Assembly: GCA_028713955.1 (NCBI GenBank)
Contig: JAQTNJ010000010.1
Location: 1 to 35,787, forward strand
DNA: 35,787 nucleotides
Reading direction: 5' to 3'
DNA from: Syntrophorhabdaceae bacterium
GTDB lineage: Bacteria; Desulfobacterota; Syntrophorhabdia; Syntrophorhabdales; Syntrophorhabdaceae
The position numbers and the translations under genes were made by a program. Positions 34,331 through 35,787 of this stretch are shown here, piece by piece; position 1 is the stretch's first letter, and each line of letters begins with the position of its first letter. Under the pieces are notes generated by a model. It worked only from the letters and a program-made list of their open reading frames with translations, had not been told where the DNA came from and searched no databases.

Positions 34331-34726
34331 TCACTGGCCATTGTCTGACTTCTCCTTGACTTTTTTGTCCTGCAGCATTCTTTCCAGAGCTCTTTGTACC
34401 TCATCGAATTCTGTAGCCTTATCAAAGAAATGGTTTGCCCCCAATTTAATTGCTATCTCCTTGTATTCCGGGAAGGGATAATTGGTAAGTACAATGATTA
34501 AAGGAGTCTTTAGATGCCGTTTCATTTCCCGGAGGACATCGAGACCGCTGCCTCCCGGCATACGTATATCAAGGATCACTACGTCCGGTTTCAGGTCCAG
34601 GATACCCTTGATAGACGCCCGGACATCTCCCGCCTCCCCTACCAGTTCAATCCCTTCTACTGCTAAAGCCAACTCTCTTATCCGTTCCCGCATCATCTCT
34701 GAATCATCAGCAATGAACAGTTTCAT
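34331..34726 (-). CDS. Receiver-only response regulator
   Basis: 131 residues from ATG 34726 (AGAAGG 6 bases upstream; a start at 34753 would overlap the predicted promoter). D7-D8, D53 phosphoacceptor (LDIRMPGGSG), T81 and K103 are present; the final 15 residues are charged and no output domain follows. It is the first of a likely transcription unit with the PAS-PAS kinase and the NtrC-type activator, after a 136-base gap without recognisable genes. Confidence 0.88.
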   Translation of the reverse strand: MKLFIADDSEMMRERIRELALAVEGIELVGEAGDVRASIKGILDLKPDVVILDIRMPGGSGLDVLREMKRHLKTPLIIVLTNYPFPEYKEIAIKLGANHFFDKATEFDEVQRALERMLQDKKVKEKSDNGQ

Positions 34727-34756
34727 GGCAATCCTTCTTTTTAACTTTTTCAAAGT

Positions 34757-34786
34757 ATTACATAATTGAGTTTCGGAATCTGTCAG
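34757..34786 (-). promoter_or_regulatory. Possible sigma70 promoter for the receiver-kinase-NtrC unit
   Basis: On the minus strand, CTGACA (34786-34781), an 18-base spacer and TGTAAT (34762-34757). Each box is one change from consensus. The predicted start of transcription is about 24 bases before ATG 34726. Confidence 0.5.
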
Positions 34787-34804
34787 TGGATAACTAATTT
34801 TTTT

Positions 34805-34820
34805 GTAGTAGAAGTACTAC
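34805..34820. promoter_or_regulatory. Perfect 16-base inverted repeat upstream of the receiver-kinase unit
   Basis: GTAGTA-GAAG-TACTAC, six-base arms. It lies about 20 bases upstream of the predicted -35 box. No U-run follows on either transcribed strand, so an operator (dimeric regulator, possibly the neighbouring NarL-type protein) fits better than a terminator. Confidence 0.5.
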
Positions 34821-34827
34821 AGAGTGT

Positions 34828-35040
34828 TTCAGATTGCCAATTTCCAATTGCCGAATGCCAATATTTTATTTCCAATTGCCAATTGCCGATTTGCAATTGT
34901 TAATTCATAAAATCAAAAATCACCATAGGCAAATAGCAAATCTATTCTCGTATTTGCCTTTGCAATCGGCGATTGGCAATTGGCAATCGCAAATCCCTTC
35001 TTGTATTTCAATCGCAAATTGGCAATCGGAAATCGCAAAT
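34828..35040. repeat. Long degenerate CAATTGC-type repeat tract
   Basis: About 210 bases of variants of CCAATTGC, GATTTGC, GGCAATCGC and AAATCGC with a near 7-base period. It changes orientation in the middle: CCAATTGCC forms on the left, GGCAATTGG forms on the right. It fills nearly all the 294-base gap before the NarL-type gene; no gene is visible. Confidence 0.85.
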
Positions 35041-35047
35041 CGGATGT

Positions 35048-35671
35048 CTACTCCAGCTTGTGGTCAATGACGTAACGAATGAGCTCGGCGTTGTTCTTAA
35101 AACCCATCTTTTCAAAGATGCGCGAACGATATGTACTGATACTCTGTACGCTGAGACAGAAGGTATCGGCGATCTCGGTAATTGACTTGCCTGAAGCAAT
35201 CATGAGCATCACCTGGTACTCCCGGTCTGAGAGCATTTTGTGCGCATCCTCTCCTTTCTCCAGTTCAAAAACCAGTTTTTCTCCCAGAGAGGGACTCACG
35301 TATCTACCGCCGCCGAGTATCTTTCTCACTGCCTTCACCAGTTCTTCAGGGGCGCTATCCTTTGACAGGTACCCTGAGGCACCTGCCTTCAGCACCCGGA
35401 CTGCATACTCTTCTTCCTTGTGAACGCTCAAAACAAAGATTGAAAGACCGGGATGGGCCGACTTCAACTGTTTCAACACATCCAGCCCGCTTTTGTCAGG
35501 GAGGTTGATGTCGAGGACGACAAGGTCCCACTCTTGCTCCTGTACCTTCTCAAAAATCTGGTGGGCATTCCATGCTTCACCGAACAGAGAATCGGGAAAA
35601 TCCTCGCTGAGGAGTTGTATCAAACCCCGGCGCATCAAAGCATGGTCATCAGCGATGAGGAACCTTGTCAT
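35048..35671 (-). CDS. NarL/FixJ-family response regulator
   Basis: 207 residues. The receiver (1-120) has D8-D9, D54 (LDINLPDKSG), S82 and K104. The C-terminal LuxR-type helix-turn-helix is at about 143-202 (LSDREYQVMLMIASGKS, then ITEIADTFCLSVQSISTYRS, FEKMGFKNNAELIRY). It is a DNA-binding regulator whose kinase is not obvious. It is separated from the downstream receiver gene by the CAATTGC tract and diverges from a gene that starts at the right edge. Confidence 0.95.
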   Translation of the reverse strand: MTRFLIADDHALMRRGLIQLLSEDFPDSLFGEAWNAHQIFEKVQEQEWDLVVLDINLPDKSGLDVLKQLKSAHPGLSIFVLSVHKEEEYAVRVLKAGASGYLSKDSAPEELVKAVRKILGGGRYVSPSLGEKLVFELEKGEDAHKMLSDREYQVMLMIASGKSITEIADTFCLSVQSISTYRSRIFEKMGFKNNAELIRYVIDHKLE

Positions 35672-35729
35672 TTGCGATTTCCGATAGCTGATTTTTCAAA
35701 TCCTTTTTCATGTATAAAAACCTTTTCCA

Positions 35730-35758
35730 TTGACACTTGATAATATATTGATTATTCT
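35730..35758 (+). promoter_or_regulatory. Sigma70 promoter of the gene at the right edge
   Basis: TTGACA (35730-35735), a 17-base spacer and TATTCT (35753-35758). The expected start of transcription is about 35765, 16 bases before ATG 35781. Confidence 0.7.
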
Positions 35759-35780
35759 TAAAAAAGAAAGGGAATTCATT

Positions 35781-35787
35781 ATGGCAC
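35781..35787 (+). CDS. Start of a plus-strand gene cut by the window edge
   Basis: ATGGCAC with AAAGGGA 8 bases upstream and a good sigma70 promoter in front. Only two codons are visible, so the product is unknown. It is divergent from the NarL-type regulator, which may control it. Confidence 0.5.

Noticed and set aside
34805-34820. Inverted repeat as an intrinsic terminator
   Set aside because: No U-run follows the stem on either transcribed strand; an A-run follows on the minus strand.
34828-35040. Repeat tract as a CRISPR array
   Set aside because: Units are 7-9 bases and degenerate, with no constant repeat of 24-40 bases and no unique spacers.

Overview
The window looks like an accessory region of a Gram-negative, probably anaerobic, environmental bacterium. 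Gas-vesicle genes, an ACF/Wsp-type chemosensory cluster, many PAS/REC/HD-GYP signalling proteins and sigma54-type control together suggest Desulfobacterota or Nitrospirota. That assignment is an inference; no rRNA or other marker gene is present. Almost every gene is on the minus strand, so transcription runs from high to low coordinates. Genes are packed tightly, and many starts and stops overlap by 1-13 bases.

Regulatory head (about 35.8-30.4 kb). This holds a NarL/FixJ response regulator, a receiver-only regulator, a soluble PAS-PAS histidine kinase and an NtrC-type sigma54 activator. A 292-base gap follows. It carries a good -24/-12 (sigma54) promoter, an upstream inverted repeat placed like an enhancer site, and three copies of a 15-base direct repeat in the leader. 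Next come a receiver-only protein and gvpA.

Gas vesicle operon (30.3-17.7 kb). In transcription order: GvpA; three GvpC-like helical proteins (one with 33-residue repeats and a C-terminal winged helix); GvpN; a small coiled-coil protein; GvpH/Hsp20; a Get3/ArsA-type ATPase; a CDC48/VAT-type double AAA ATPase; a GvpF/L with a C-terminal J domain; two more GvpF/L proteins; GvpG; GvpO; a fourth GvpF/L; a GvpJ-GvpK fusion; and GvpJ. An unrecognised 235-residue protein follows. The combination of a J-domain GvpF, a Get3-like ATPase, CDC48 and Hsp20 looks like a dedicated folding and targeting set for the very hydrophobic shell protein, and it is the most interesting part of the window.

Toxin-antitoxin remnant (16.2-16.75 kb, plus strand). 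A small antitoxin-like gene with a near-consensus promoter and an apparently leaderless mRNA is followed by a RelE/YafQ-type toxin broken by one in-frame stop.

Chemosensory cluster (16.1-0.1 kb). The order is CheW, CheR-TPR, CheW, two methyl-accepting proteins, CheA-REC, CheB, a REC-histidine kinase, a REC-GAF-PAS-PAS-HD-GYP protein, a receiver, and a dCache-PAS-HD-GYP sensor. Domain make-up matches the Pseudomonas Wsp pathway, but the outputs are c-di-GMP phosphodiesterases rather than a diguanylate cyclase. The two MCP genes share an 831-base block that appears identical, a sign of recent duplication or gene conversion.

Short, degenerate tracts of roughly 7-9 base period lie between many genes. 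They also enter coding sequence: the ATPase domain of the hybrid kinase, a CheA linker and the end of the gvpC-like gene.
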